From Bacteroidota bacterium (GTDB lineage: Bacteria > Bacteroidota > Bacteroidia > Bacteroidales > Paludibacteraceae): DNA of 64,000 bases. The DNA is taken from assembly GCA_022708505.1 (NCBI GenBank), contig JAKIYP010000004.1:1-64000 (forward strand), given 5' to 3'. Shown in pieces: positions 52,363-61,147 of this stretch (position 1 is its first letter; the number at the start of each line of letters is the position of its first letter). The position numbers and the translations under genes are program-made. A model generated the notes under the pieces. The model made no database searches and had not been told where the DNA came from. It saw only the letters and a list, made by a program, of their open reading frames with translations.

Positions 52363-52704
52363 TTATTCTCTCCTGTCACAAATCCCGTTTTTATTGGCGT
52401 CGACAAATTTACCTCCACCATTACCACGGCCCTTGCCATCTCTCAGTCCCTGGCCGTTACCCATCCTGCGGCCTTTGCCGTTTTCACGACCACTACCATC
52501 TTTCAGCCGAACACCGTCACCTTTGGGATTGTTTCCACCTTTTCCTTTTTCAAAATTATCACACTTGCCATTGTTGTCGGCATCGACATAATACGCACCG
52601 CGATCGGGGTCACTGATCTGTTTTTTTTGGTTGTTGCCCTGTGCCATAAGGCTTCCTGTTAAAGCAACCATGGTTGCTGCGATAAATAACACTTTTGTTT
52701 TCAT
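52363..52704 (-). CDS. small secreted Gly/Lys-rich protein with two DxDxNG-type loops
   Basis: 113 aa, signal peptide ending SLMAQ, then YVDADNNGKCDN (39-50) and, at the C-terminus, FVDANKNGICDRRE (100-113). They flank a Gly-, Lys- and Arg-rich segment (51-99). The D-x-[DN]-x-N-G-x-C-D pattern resembles calcium-binding loops of EF-hand or thrombospondin type 3 repeats, with one cysteine in each loop that could form a disulfide. It is probably the original distal gene of the ECF sigma operon upstream, now separated from it by the IS982 element. Function unknown. Low-complexity ORFs on the opposite strand are shadows of its Gly-rich codons. Confidence 0.7.
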   Translation of the reverse strand: MKTKVLFIAATMVALTGSLMAQGNNQKKQISDPDRGAYYVDADNNGKCDNFEKGKGGNNPKGDGVRLKDGSGRENGKGRRMGNGQGLRDGKGRGNGGGKFVDANKNGICDRRE

Positions 52705-52750
52705 ACCTTGAAATTTTTAAAATTGTTGATGTTTATTTTTTATTTAATTA

Positions 52751-53783
52751 ACGTGAGTTCGATATAAGAATTAAAATAAAACGAGTTGATTTTGGTCAAC
52801 AAATTCAACATTAATAGATGGTTTCTTGGGCAAAAAACTGTAAGCGAGCAGTCCAGCTACAAGATTTGAAATGAAATTGGTAAAAGACCGATGCCTTGTG
52901 TGTTCTATCTGGCAGATGTTTTTGAGTTCATCATTGACGGTTTCAATAATGGCTCTTTTACGCAGATAAATTCTGTCCTGCAAAGGTATTTCGCCTCCTT
53001 TCATATTATTTCTCATTTTGGTAACAAAATGAATTCCATCAACAAACAATATATCTCGGAGTGCCTGTGAAATATAACCTCTATCGGCATATAATTTTCC
53101 AGACACTTTTTCAATAAACGATTCATATTGAAGCGGTTCCCGGTCATCTACATTTCCCTGAGTGATAACAAAACTAAGGATTTCTCCTTTGTCATTAATA
53201 ATCAGGTGTAGTTTAAAGCCAAAGAACCAGCCAAGAGTTCCCTTGCCCTTTGTGGCAATTCCAGAGAAGACTTTATGAATTTTCTCTCTCTTGATATGAC
53301 ACGCTTTAATGGTGGTTGAGTCAACAAAACTGATTCCGGTACATTGACCCATCCTACACAATTTAAGAAAAATAACCAGAGGAAAAACAGCTTGCTGTTG
53401 TAACTCAACAAATCGATTATAGGAAACCAATCGCGGAAACTCCTCATTGAGATGTTGCTTTACATAAAACACATAGTAATGTTTCAGATTTCTGAATCCT
53501 CCCAGATGGAAGGAGATCAAAATCGTCATTACTTCACTGTGTGACAGCCTGTTTGGCTTGTTTCTGGTCTTTTTGCCGCTCTCGGCAACCAAAATATGTT
53601 TTTTGTATGATTTGTCAAATTCTTTTGAAAAATCATCGCATAAATAAAAAATTTCAGTAATTTCGTCAACGGTTAGCATAGTGATGAATTTTAGTTATTT
53701 ATTTGTATTTCAACACTATAAAGATAATAATTATCTCGGAATTATGCTAACCTTTTTTGTTTTTTCTTATATCGAACTCACGT
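52751..53783 (-). mobile_element. complete IS982-family insertion sequence
   Basis: A 1033-bp element bounded by perfect 20-bp terminal inverted repeats, ACGTGAGTTCGATATAAGAA at 52751-52770 and its reverse complement at 53764-53783. It is flanked by the direct repeat TAATTA (52745-52750 and 53784-53789), the probable target duplication. Because TAATTA is itself palindromic, the exact boundary could be argued by a few bases. It contains one intact transposase gene, and its size is normal for IS982. Confidence 0.92.
52771..53679 (-). CDS. IS982-family DDE transposase
   Basis: 302 aa and intact. Catalytic candidates are Asp120 in GISFVDSTTIKAC, Asp199 in KLYADRGYIS and Glu246 in AIIETVNDELKN. 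The family-typical N-terminus SHSEVMTILISFHLGGFRNLKHYY and central GWFFGFKLHLIIND are present. The stop codon directly abuts the left inverted repeat, as is usual for compact elements. No frameshift or internal stop is seen, so the element may be active or recently inserted. Confidence 0.95.
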   Translation of the reverse strand: MLTVDEITEIFYLCDDFSKEFDKSYKKHILVAESGKKTRNKPNRLSHSEVMTILISFHLGGFRNLKHYYVFYVKQHLNEEFPRLVSYNRFVELQQQAVFPLVIFLKLCRMGQCTGISFVDSTTIKACHIKREKIHKVFSGIATKGKGTLGWFFGFKLHLIINDKGEILSFVITQGNVDDREPLQYESFIEKVSGKLYADRGYISQALRDILFVDGIHFVTKMRNNMKGGEIPLQDRIYLRKRAIIETVNDELKNICQIEHTRHRSFTNFISNLVAGLLAYSFLPKKPSINVEFVDQNQLVLF

Positions 53784-54289
53784 TAATTAATGTCTTTGTT
53801 ACGATGTCTTCCTCCCTGAATGGTGTTTTTGAATAATGGGTGAAACACTTCTTCGAGCTTATTGCACTGCTCTTCATTGCATGCTTTTTTAATTTCTAAA
53901 TAAAACCTGTTGGTGATATTTTTCAATTCCTTGTGCTGGGTGCCGATCTTTTCTGCAATTTCAAACAGTCTTACTGTATCAGATTTTTTCTTCTTTAATT
54001 CATTAAATTGTTCCTGTTTCAATGAATCAATTGTGAAAATAATCTGATTGGCAGCTGGTTGGAATTTGCGGTTTGCTTTCCGGAATGCTTCCATTTGCTC
54101 ATCATCAAATCCTATAACTTGTCGGAAATGCCGTCCTGTTAACCTGCTGTCGTTTTGCACATCCAGTATCAATGCCGACTGTTCTTCTGCCAGCTGATCA
54201 TAGTGATGGTAAATAAGTCCCCCGATTGTGCTGAGATTTAAAATCAGCAACAGGGCAATAATCCAATATAACAGGCTGGTTTTATTCAT
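53783..54289 (-). CDS. membrane-anchored Spy/CpxP-like (heavy-metal-resistance-type) periplasmic protein
   Basis: 168 aa with an N-terminal transmembrane segment (about 6-26, LLYWIIALLLILNLSTIGGLIY). A helical periplasmic domain follows, containing LTGRHFRQVIGFDDEQMEAFRKANRKFQPAANQI and a later Glu/Lys-rich helix pair with CNEEQC, reminiscent of Spy/CpxP/CnrR-type sensors or chaperones. Its start overlaps the stop of the preceding gene by 8 bp, in an operon with an ECF sigma factor. The last base of its TAA stop lies in the IS982 terminal repeat; the pre-insertion sequence would also give a stop there, so the protein is unchanged. The stress signal is unknown. Confidence 0.72.
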   Translation of the reverse strand: MNKTSLLYWIIALLLILNLSTIGGLIYHHYDQLAEEQSALILDVQNDSRLTGRHFRQVIGFDDEQMEAFRKANRKFQPAANQIIFTIDSLKQEQFNELKKKKSDTVRLFEIAEKIGTQHKELKNITNRFYLEIKKACNEEQCNKLEEVFHPLFKNTIQGGRHRNKDIN

Positions 54290-54599
54290 GAGATTCAGTT
54301 TGATAATAATGTAACATTTCGATGTGACTGTCGTTGATGACTAATCCTTTTTCCTGCGCGACAGTCGGATTATATAAGTTGCTGAGCTGAAATCCGGTGA
54401 AAATAACCAGACTAATGCTTATAGCAGCAAATATGGTATGCCAGACAGGAGTTCGTTGTACAACATCCTTTTTTTCGATGGATGCCATAATTCTGGTTTT
54501 CAAATAAGGATTGGGCTCAAGCTTTTTTTCCTTTTCAATATATTGGTTGATGTAATCTTCGGTTTTCATTCTGAATTGTGTTGTTATATGATTAGACAT
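54282..54599 (-). CDS. small single-TM protein of an ECF sigma operon, possible anti-sigma factor
   Basis: 105 aa with a cytoplasmic-looking N-terminal half (KTEDYINQYIEKEKKLEPNPYLKTRIMASIEKK), one transmembrane segment (about 53-72, HTIFAAISISLVIFTGFQL) and a short periplasmic tail. Position directly after the ECF sigma gene and this topology fit a minimal anti-sigma factor, but no zinc-binding HxxxCxxC motif is present, so the assignment rests on context. Its stop overlaps the start of the Spy-like gene. Confidence 0.6.
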   Translation of the reverse strand: MSNHITTQFRMKTEDYINQYIEKEKKLEPNPYLKTRIMASIEKKDVVQRTPVWHTIFAAISISLVIFTGFQLSNLYNPTVAQEKGLVINDSHIEMLHYYQTESHE

Positions 54600-54607
54600 A
54601 TGTTTAT

Positions 54608-55165
54608 TTATTTTCCTACTAAACCTGATAATTTTTTCTGAAGTTTTATTTTGGCTCTTTGCAGATGTTGTTCTACTGCCCCTTCTGATAGTTGCATGAT
54701 TTCAGCAATTTTTTTTTGTGGCAGTTCGTTGTATTTGCTGAGAATGAAAGCCGTGCGTTGTTTTTCCGACAATTGATCGATTGCTCTCTGAATCAGGGAG
54801 TCTGTTTCGTTTTCTATGATTTGTTCTTCCGGATTGATGCTGTTGTCCCGTTGGTTGAACAAAATTTGCATCTTATCTTCTGCAAAGTCAAGCAATTTCT
54901 GAAACCGGTTCTTTTGAATGAAATTTAAGCTGGTATTCACCGCAATACGGTATAACCAAGTTGAGAAAGCGGCTTTTTTCTGATAATAATGCAGCGATTG
55001 ATAAGCATTGATAAAAACTTCCTGTGTAAGATCTTCTGCATCTTCTTTGACATGTACAAATCCCATTATTGTTCGAAACACCATTTGCTGATGTTGCTCT
55101 ACCAACAGTTTGAAAGACTGTATATCGCCGTTTTTGATGCTATGAATGATTTCTTTTTCTGTCAT
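54608..55165 (-). CDS. ECF-subfamily RNA polymerase sigma factor
   Basis: 185 aa with sigma region 2 (EQHQQMVFRTIMGFVHVKEDAEDLTQEVFINAYQSL, FSTWLYRIAVNTSLNFI) and region 4 (LSEKQRTAFILSKYNELPQKKIAEIM, LSEGAVEQHLQRAKIKLQKKL). It is the first gene of a three-gene - strand operon with a putative membrane anti-sigma protein and a Spy-like sensor, so an envelope stress response is the likely role. It faces away from the PUL, and no FecR-type partner is present. An inverted repeat, TTTGTCT...AGACAAA, lies just upstream (55168-55192). Confidence 0.92.
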   Translation of the reverse strand: MTEKEIIHSIKNGDIQSFKLLVEQHQQMVFRTIMGFVHVKEDAEDLTQEVFINAYQSLHYYQKKAAFSTWLYRIAVNTSLNFIQKNRFQKLLDFAEDKMQILFNQRDNSINPEEQIIENETDSLIQRAIDQLSEKQRTAFILSKYNELPQKKIAEIMQLSEGAVEQHLQRAKIKLQKKLSGLVGK

Positions 55166-55167
55166 TT

Positions 55168-55192
55168 TTTGTCTTATGTCTGTTTAGACAAA
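55168..55192. repeat. inverted repeat upstream of the ECF sigma gene
   Basis: TTTGTCT (55168-55174) and AGACAAA (55186-55192) are inverted, with a nested TGTCT/AGACA pair (55177-55181 and 55186-55190). The position, 3-27 bp in front of the sigma-factor start codon, would suit an mRNA leader structure or an operator. No function is demonstrated by the sequence. Confidence 0.35.
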
Positions 55193-55308
55193 GAAAAAGT
55201 GAATATCCTACTAATAAAGTTGAAAATTCAAAAGTAAGCATTCTGTTTATAAAACTTGTAATGCTTTGTGTGTAATTATTTCGTGTGCAATATTTTCAGT
55301 TTTTTCAA

Positions 55309-55339
55309 TTGCCTGATACGCATAATTTCACTATCTTTG
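55309..55339 (+). promoter_or_regulatory. purL promoter, Bacteroidota type
   Basis: A TTG -33 core (55309-55311) and TATCTTTG -7 box (55332-55339, followed by C) are separated by 20 bp, matching the Bacteroidota housekeeping consensus TTTG-N19-21-TAnnTTTG. It lies 28 bp upstream of the purL ATG. Confidence 0.7.
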
Positions 55340-55367
55340 CGGCTTAAAAAATTGAAATATCCTCACC

Positions 55368-58300
55368 ATGATTCAATTCTTCCAAACCGCTTCGCAACAC
55401 ATCTATGCTGTACAATCGGCACAACCTCTTTCGGAACAAGACGTTCAAAAATTAAGCTGGTTATTCGGGAATGCCCGAATGCTTGAACAGCAAACACTTG
55501 AAAGTAATTACATCGGTCCCCGCCGTGAAATGATTACGCCCTGGAGTACAAATGCCGTGGAGATTACCCAGAATATGGGCATTCGCGGCATTTTGCGTAT
55601 TGAGGAGTTCCGGCAGGTTCCGGTAATGCCTTCCGTACAGGGCGCTATCGACTACGACCCGATGCTGGAAAGGGTGTACTCAACACTGACACAGGAAATT
55701 TTTACAATCGACAAACAACCCGAACCGATTATTTACATCGAAGATATCGCGGCGTATAACGAGCAGGAAGGATTGGCGCTAAGTGCCGATGAAATTCAGT
55801 ATCTGAATGAAGTCAGCGAAAAAATTGGAAGAAAACTGACCGACTCTGAAGTGTTTGGTTTCTCGCAAGTGAACTCGGAACATTGTCGCCATAAAATTTT
55901 CAACGGTCAGTTTGTGATTGATGGGGAAGAAAAAGAATTTTCATTATTCAAACTCATACGCAAAACATCGGAAGAAAATCCGAATCAACTTGTTTCAGCA
56001 TACAAAGATAATGTGGCATTTAATGCCGGACCGAAGATGGAGCAGTTTGCCCCTAAATCGGGCGATAAACCTGATTTCTTCGAAACTAAAGAAATTGAAT
56101 CGGTTATCTCGCTTAAAGCCGAAACGCATAACTTCCCGACTACCGTGGAGCCTTTCAACGGTGCGGCAACAGGTACGGGTGGTGAAATCCGTGACCGTCT
56201 CGGCGGTGGTAAAGCCAGTTTGCCGATTGCAGGAACGGCGGTGTATATGACTTCTTACCCGAGAAGCCTCCCCCCAACCCCCTCCAAAGGAGGGGGAGTT
56301 GAGCGCCCATGGGAAGCTGCTATTCAGCCAAGGAAGTGGTTGTACCAAACTCCAGAGCAAATCCTGATCAAAGCATCAAACGGAGCTTCCGACTTCGGTA
56401 ACAAATTTGGTCAGCCGCTCATTTGTGGTTCGTTGCTGACTTTTGAACACGAGGAAAATAATAAGAAATATGGCTACGACAAGGTTATCATGCTGGCCGG
56501 TGGTGTCGGTTTCGGTAATCGCAAAGATGCCTTGAAAGGTACGCCCGAAGTAGGAGAGAAGGTCGTGGTGATGGGTGGTGATAATTATCGCATCGGTATG
56601 GGTGGTGGCGCTGTGTCGTCGGTGGATACAGGTCATTATGACAACACTGTGGAACTGAACGCCGTGCAGCGTGCCAATCCCGAAATGCAAAAGCGTGTGG
56701 CCAATGTAATTCGTACGTTGGCAGAAGCAGAAGTGAATCCGATTGTGTCGATTCATGACCACGGTGCAGGCGGTCACCTCAACTGTTTATCTGAATTAGT
56801 AGAAACAACCGGTGGTAAAATCGACGTCTCGAAATTGCCTGTTGGAGATCCGACCCTGAGTGCAAAGGAAATTGTAGGGAATGAAAGTCAGGAGCGCATG
56901 GGCTTGCTCATGAAGGAGGAAGACATCGACATGGTGAAGCAAATTGCCGAACGTGAGCGTGCACCTATGTATGTGGTGGGTGAGACAACCGGTGATATGG
57001 ACTTCGTATTCGAACAGCCTGACGGTCAGAAGCCTATTGACTTAAAATTGGAACACATGTTCGGTAAGCCACCCAAAACAGTGATTACCGACAACAGCAT
57101 AGCTGAAAAATTTGCTCCCGTTGAGATTGCCGAAGAGCAACTTCAATCTTATATCGAAAATGTATTGCAGGTAGAATCGGTGGCTTGTAAAGACTGGCTT
57201 ACCAACAAGGTTGACCGGTCGATTACCGGTAAAATTGCCCGTCAGCAATGTGCCGGGGAGATTCAGTTGCCGTTGAATGACCTGGGCGTAGTTGCGTTGG
57301 ATTATCGGGGGAAAGCCGGTATTGCCACGTCGATAGGACATGCACCGTTGGCTGCTTTGGTGGATCCTGAGGCAGGTTCGGTGTTGGCTATTTCCGAAGC
57401 GCTGACCAATATCGTGTGGGCGCCGATGAAAGATGGCATCGAATCAGTTTCGCTGAGCGCCAACTGGATGTGGCCCTGTAAAAATCCGGGTGAAGATGCC
57501 CGTTTATATAAAGCCGTCGAGGCGTGCAGCGATTTTGCCTGTTCATTGGGTATCAACATTCCGACCGGAAAAGACTCGCTGTCGATGACCCAGAAATATG
57601 GTGACGAGAAAGTGTTCTCGCCCGGAACGGTTATCATCTCAGCTGCCGGAGAGGTTTCTGATGTGAAGAAAACGGTTGGTCAGGTGCTTGTGAACGACCC
57701 GAAAACGGCTGTTTATCATGTTGATTTCTCTTTCGATAAACAAAAACTGGGAGGTTCGGTATTGGCACAAACCATGAATAAGATCGGGGATGAAGTGCCG
57801 ACGGTTCAGGAACCGGAATATTTCAGGGCTGCATTTGATGCGATTCAGGAGCTTATCAGTAAAAATCTGATTCTGGCCGGACATGATATTTCAGAAGGAG
57901 GTATGATCACCGCCCTGTTGGAAATGTGTTTTGGTAATGCCAAAGGCGGGTTGTCTGTTAAACTCGACTACCTCGAAGGAAATTCGCTGGTTACCAACTT
58001 GTTTGCTGAGAATCCTGGCGTGCTGATTCAGGTGAAAGACAGGAAAGAGGTTGAAAAGGTGCTCACTTCTTATGGTGTTGGTTTTGCCCGTATTGCTACT
58101 CCCATCGAAGAAAGAAGAATCGAAATTCAAAAGAAAAAAATAGGATATACATTCTCCATCAATGCGTTGAGGGATGTGTGGTATCGCTCTTCCTATCTGT
58201 TGGATAGAAAACAAAGCGGCGAAGCTTGTGCACAGGCTCGTTACGAAAACTATAAATTTCAGCCACTCGAATTCAAATTTAACGAGGCATTTAAAGGTAA

Positions 58301-59105
58301 ATTCTCGCAGTTCGGACTAAGTCAGGACAGAAAACCAAGTGGCCTCAAAGCCGCCATCATCCGTGAAAAAGGGACCAATGGTGATCGTGAGATGGCTTAT
58401 TCACTTTATTTGGCCGGTTTCGATGTAAAAGATGTACACATGACCGACCTGGCAACGGGACGGGAAACGCTGGAAGATGTGAATATGATTGTATTCTGTG
58501 GCGGTTTTTCTAATTCCGATGTGTTGGGTTCTGCTAAAGGTTGGGCTGGTGCTTTCCTGTACAACGAAAAATCGAAACAAGCGCTCGATAATTTCTATAA
58601 ACGCGAAGATACACTGAGTTTAGGTATCTGCAACGGCTGCCAGTTGATGGTTGAACTTGGTTTGGTAACTCCTGAACACGATGTAAAACCACGTATGCTG
58701 CACAACGACTCGCATAAATTTGAGTCCGGCTTTGTCGGACTCACCATCCCTGAAAACAATTCCGTGATGTTCGGATCGCTTTCGGGAAGCAAGTTGGGTG
58801 TTTGGGTGGCGCACGGAGAAGGTAAATTCTACCTGCCGAAACAGGAAAGTGACTACCATATCATCGCAAAATATACACACGCCGGTTACCCTGCGAACCC
58901 CAACGGATCGGATTATGCTGCTGCCGGTATTTGTTCCGCTGATGGTCGTCATCTGGCGATGATGCCCCACCTCGAAAGAGCGATATTCCCATGGCAATGG
59001 GCACATTATCCGGCAGAGCGGATTAATAGCGATCAAATCACCCCATGGGTAGAGGCTTTTGTGAATGCAAGGGAATGGGTGAAAGCCCGTTCGGGAGAGA
59101 AATGA
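55368..59105 (+). CDS. purL: phosphoribosylformylglycinamidine synthase, single-chain type
   Basis: Converts FGAR plus glutamine and ATP to FGAM in purine synthesis. At 1245 aa it is the large fused form. The N-terminal PurS-like region is followed by the FGAM synthase core (NSEHCRHKIF, LKAETHNFPTTVEPFNGAATGTGGEIRD, GGKASLPIAG). A second AIRS-like half has IPTGKDSLSM and HDISEGGMI. The C-terminal glutaminase domain carries the nucleophile Cys in LGICNGCQLMVELG and the His/Glu of VAHGEGKFY. Residues about 300-311 (SLPPTPSKGGGV) are an in-frame insertion between TSYPR and ERPWE, encoded by a palindromic GC-rich sequence. The gene has its own promoter and is divergent from the sigma operon. Confidence 0.98.
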   Translation: MIQFFQTASQHIYAVQSAQPLSEQDVQKLSWLFGNARMLEQQTLESNYIGPRREMITPWSTNAVEITQNMGIRGILRIEEFRQVPVMPSVQGAIDYDPMLERVYSTLTQEIFTIDKQPEPIIYIEDIAAYNEQEGLALSADEIQYLNEVSEKIGRKLTDSEVFGFSQVNSEHCRHKIFNGQFVIDGEEKEFSLFKLIRKTSEENPNQLVSAYKDNVAFNAGPKMEQFAPKSGDKPDFFETKEIESVISLKAETHNFPTTVEPFNGAATGTGGEIRDRLGGGKASLPIAGTAVYMTSYPRSLPPTPSKGGGVERPWEAAIQPRKWLYQTPEQILIKASNGASDFGNKFGQPLICGSLLTFEHEENNKKYGYDKVIMLAGGVGFGNRKDALKGTPEVGEKVVVMGGDNYRIGMGGGAVSSVDTGHYDNTVELNAVQRANPEMQKRVANVIRTLAEAEVNPIVSIHDHGAGGHLNCLSELVETTGGKIDVSKLPVGDPTLSAKEIVGNESQERMGLLMKEEDIDMVKQIAERERAPMYVVGETTGDMDFVFEQPDGQKPIDLKLEHMFGKPPKTVITDNSIAEKFAPVEIAEEQLQSYIENVLQVESVACKDWLTNKVDRSITGKIARQQCAGEIQLPLNDLGVVALDYRGKAGIATSIGHAPLAALVDPEAGSVLAISEALTNIVWAPMKDGIESVSLSANWMWPCKNPGEDARLYKAVEACSDFACSLGINIPTGKDSLSMTQKYGDEKVFSPGTVIISAAGEVSDVKKTVGQVLVNDPKTAVYHVDFSFDKQKLGGSVLAQTMNKIGDEVPTVQEPEYFRAAFDAIQELISKNLILAGHDISEGGMITALLEMCFGNAKGGLSVKLDYLEGNSLVTNLFAENPGVLIQVKDRKEVEKVLTSYGVGFARIATPIEERRIEIQKKKIGYTFSINALRDVWYRSSYLLDRKQSGEACAQARYENYKFQPLEFKFNEAFKGKFSQFGLSQDRKPSGLKAAIIREKGTNGDREMAYSLYLAGFDVKDVHMTDLATGRETLEDVNMIVFCGGFSNSDVLGSAKGWAGAFLYNEKSKQALDNFYKREDTLSLGICNGCQLMVELGLVTPEHDVKPRMLHNDSHKFESGFVGLTIPENNSVMFGSLSGSKLGVWVAHGEGKFYLPKQESDYHIIAKYTHAGYPANPNGSDYAAAGICSADGRHLAMMPHLERAIFPWQWAHYPAERINSDQITPWVEAFVNAREWVKARSGEK
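56262..56303 (+). repeat. palindromic repeat element inserted in frame within purL
   Basis: CCCCCTCC (56278-56285) and GGAGGGGG (56289-56296) form an 8-bp perfect stem around AAA, inside a C-rich/G-rich segment. It encodes residues about 300-311 of PurL at a point where the conserved family sequence runs directly from TSYPR to an ENRPWE-like stretch. Such CCCCCTCCAAAGGAGGGGG repeats are, from memory, common between genes in Bacteroidota; the exact ends of this copy cannot be set without an alignment. Confidence 0.7.
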
Positions 59106-59201
59106 GGTTATTCTCAACCACTTGTTTTTTCGTTCATTACTTAATAATCTAAATTCGCGTTAATAGTTATTAAATCAGGATTTTGAGATATTTTTTTATC
59201 G

Positions 59202-59209
59202 TACATTTG
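59202..59209 (+). promoter_or_regulatory. candidate -7 element (TACATTTG) for the moxR operon
   Basis: TACATTTG matches TAnnTTTG and lies 35 bp before the moxR ATG. The nearest TTTG upstream (59182-59185) is only 16 bp away, shorter than usual, so the promoter call is tentative. Confidence 0.4.
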
Positions 59210-59244
59210 TTCCACTTTTTACAAAAATATTTTATACAAAGTAT

Positions 59245-60240
<996 letters not shown>

Positions 60241-60243
60241 TGT

Positions 60244-61110
60244 ATGGAAACAAGCGAAATCATACAAAAAGTCAGGAAGATTGAGATAAAAACACGTGGT
60301 TTATCCAATCATATTTTCGCGGGAGAGTACCATTCTGCCTTCAAGGGCAGAGGTATGACTTTCTCGGAAGTTCGTGAATATCAGTATGGTGACGATGTGC
60401 GTTCGATTGATTGGAACGTGACAGCCCGCTTTGGCCATCCCTATATCAAAATTTTTGAAGAAGAAAGGGAGTTGACAGTGATGCTGCTGGTCGATGTGTC
60501 CGGTAGCCGGGTTTTTGGTACGGTTTCCCAGCTGAAAATGGATATCTTCACAGAAGTGGCTGCAACACTTGCCTTTTCAACCATTCAGAATAATGATAAG
60601 ATAGGAGTGATTTTCTTCTCAGATAAAATTGAGAAGTTTATTCCACCGAAGAAAGGGAAAAAACACGTGTTACATATTATTCGTGAAATGATAGATTTCA
60701 AACCGGAAAGTACACGGACGAATATTGCGGAGGCTTTGCGTTACTTTACCAATGCCATTAAAAAACGATCGGTAGCTTTTATTATTTCGGACTTTATTGA
60801 TCAGAATTTTGAGAAAGAGTTGACCATCGCCAATAGAAAGCACGACGTGGTTGCGTTGCAGGTATATGACATCAGAGAAACCGATTTGCCGGATGTGGGT
60901 CTGATGAAATTGAAGGATGCTGAAACCGGTAATCGTATCTGGGTGGATACTTCAGATAAAAGATTGAGGACAACCTACCGGCATGCCTGGGGTGAGAGTC
61001 AGCTTGAATTGCAGAAAACATTTACAAAATCAGGTGTCGATTCTGTATCCATGAGTACTTCGGAAGATTATGTAAAGACTCTGAAAAAACTCTTTAAAAT
61101 GAGGGCCTGA
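60244..61110 (+). CDS. DUF58 / VWA-like protein of the MoxR operon
   Basis: 288 aa, no signal peptide. The DUF58 signature is GRGMTFSEVREYQYGDDVRSIDWNVTAR (about 36-62), and a degenerate VWA fold follows with a MIDAS-like DVSGSRVFG. Its ATG lies 4 bp after the moxR stop, indicating co-translation. It is probably a cytoplasmic partner of the MoxR ATPase and the membrane VWA proteins encoded downstream. Confidence 0.93.
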   Translation: METSEIIQKVRKIEIKTRGLSNHIFAGEYHSAFKGRGMTFSEVREYQYGDDVRSIDWNVTARFGHPYIKIFEEERELTVMLLVDVSGSRVFGTVSQLKMDIFTEVAATLAFSTIQNNDKIGVIFFSDKIEKFIPPKKGKKHVLHIIREMIDFKPESTRTNIAEALRYFTNAIKKRSVAFIISDFIDQNFEKELTIANRKHDVVALQVYDIRETDLPDVGLMKLKDAETGNRIWVDTSDKRLRTTYRHAWGESQLELQKTFTKSGVDSVSMSTSEDYVKTLKKLFKMRA

Positions 61111-61147
61111 TCGCTTAAATTTACCTTTTGCACGGATGTAAAAAGAA

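Noticed and set aside
52353..52616. Pro/His-rich frames on the + strand opposite the small Gly-rich gene
   Set aside because: They are translations of the complement of Gly/Lys codons. The - strand gene has a signal peptide and two matching loops and is the real one.
54608..55165. ECF sigma factor as the regulator of the PUL
   Set aside because: It is on the opposite strand beyond the terminator and IS element, has no FecR-type anti-sigma or extended SusC (no STN-domain signal in the SusC), and is operonic with a Spy-like stress protein.
56262..56303. Frameshift or assembly error in purL
   Set aside because: The reading frame is continuous on both sides with conserved PurL sequence and the insert is a coherent palindrome, so a genuine in-frame insertion is more likely.
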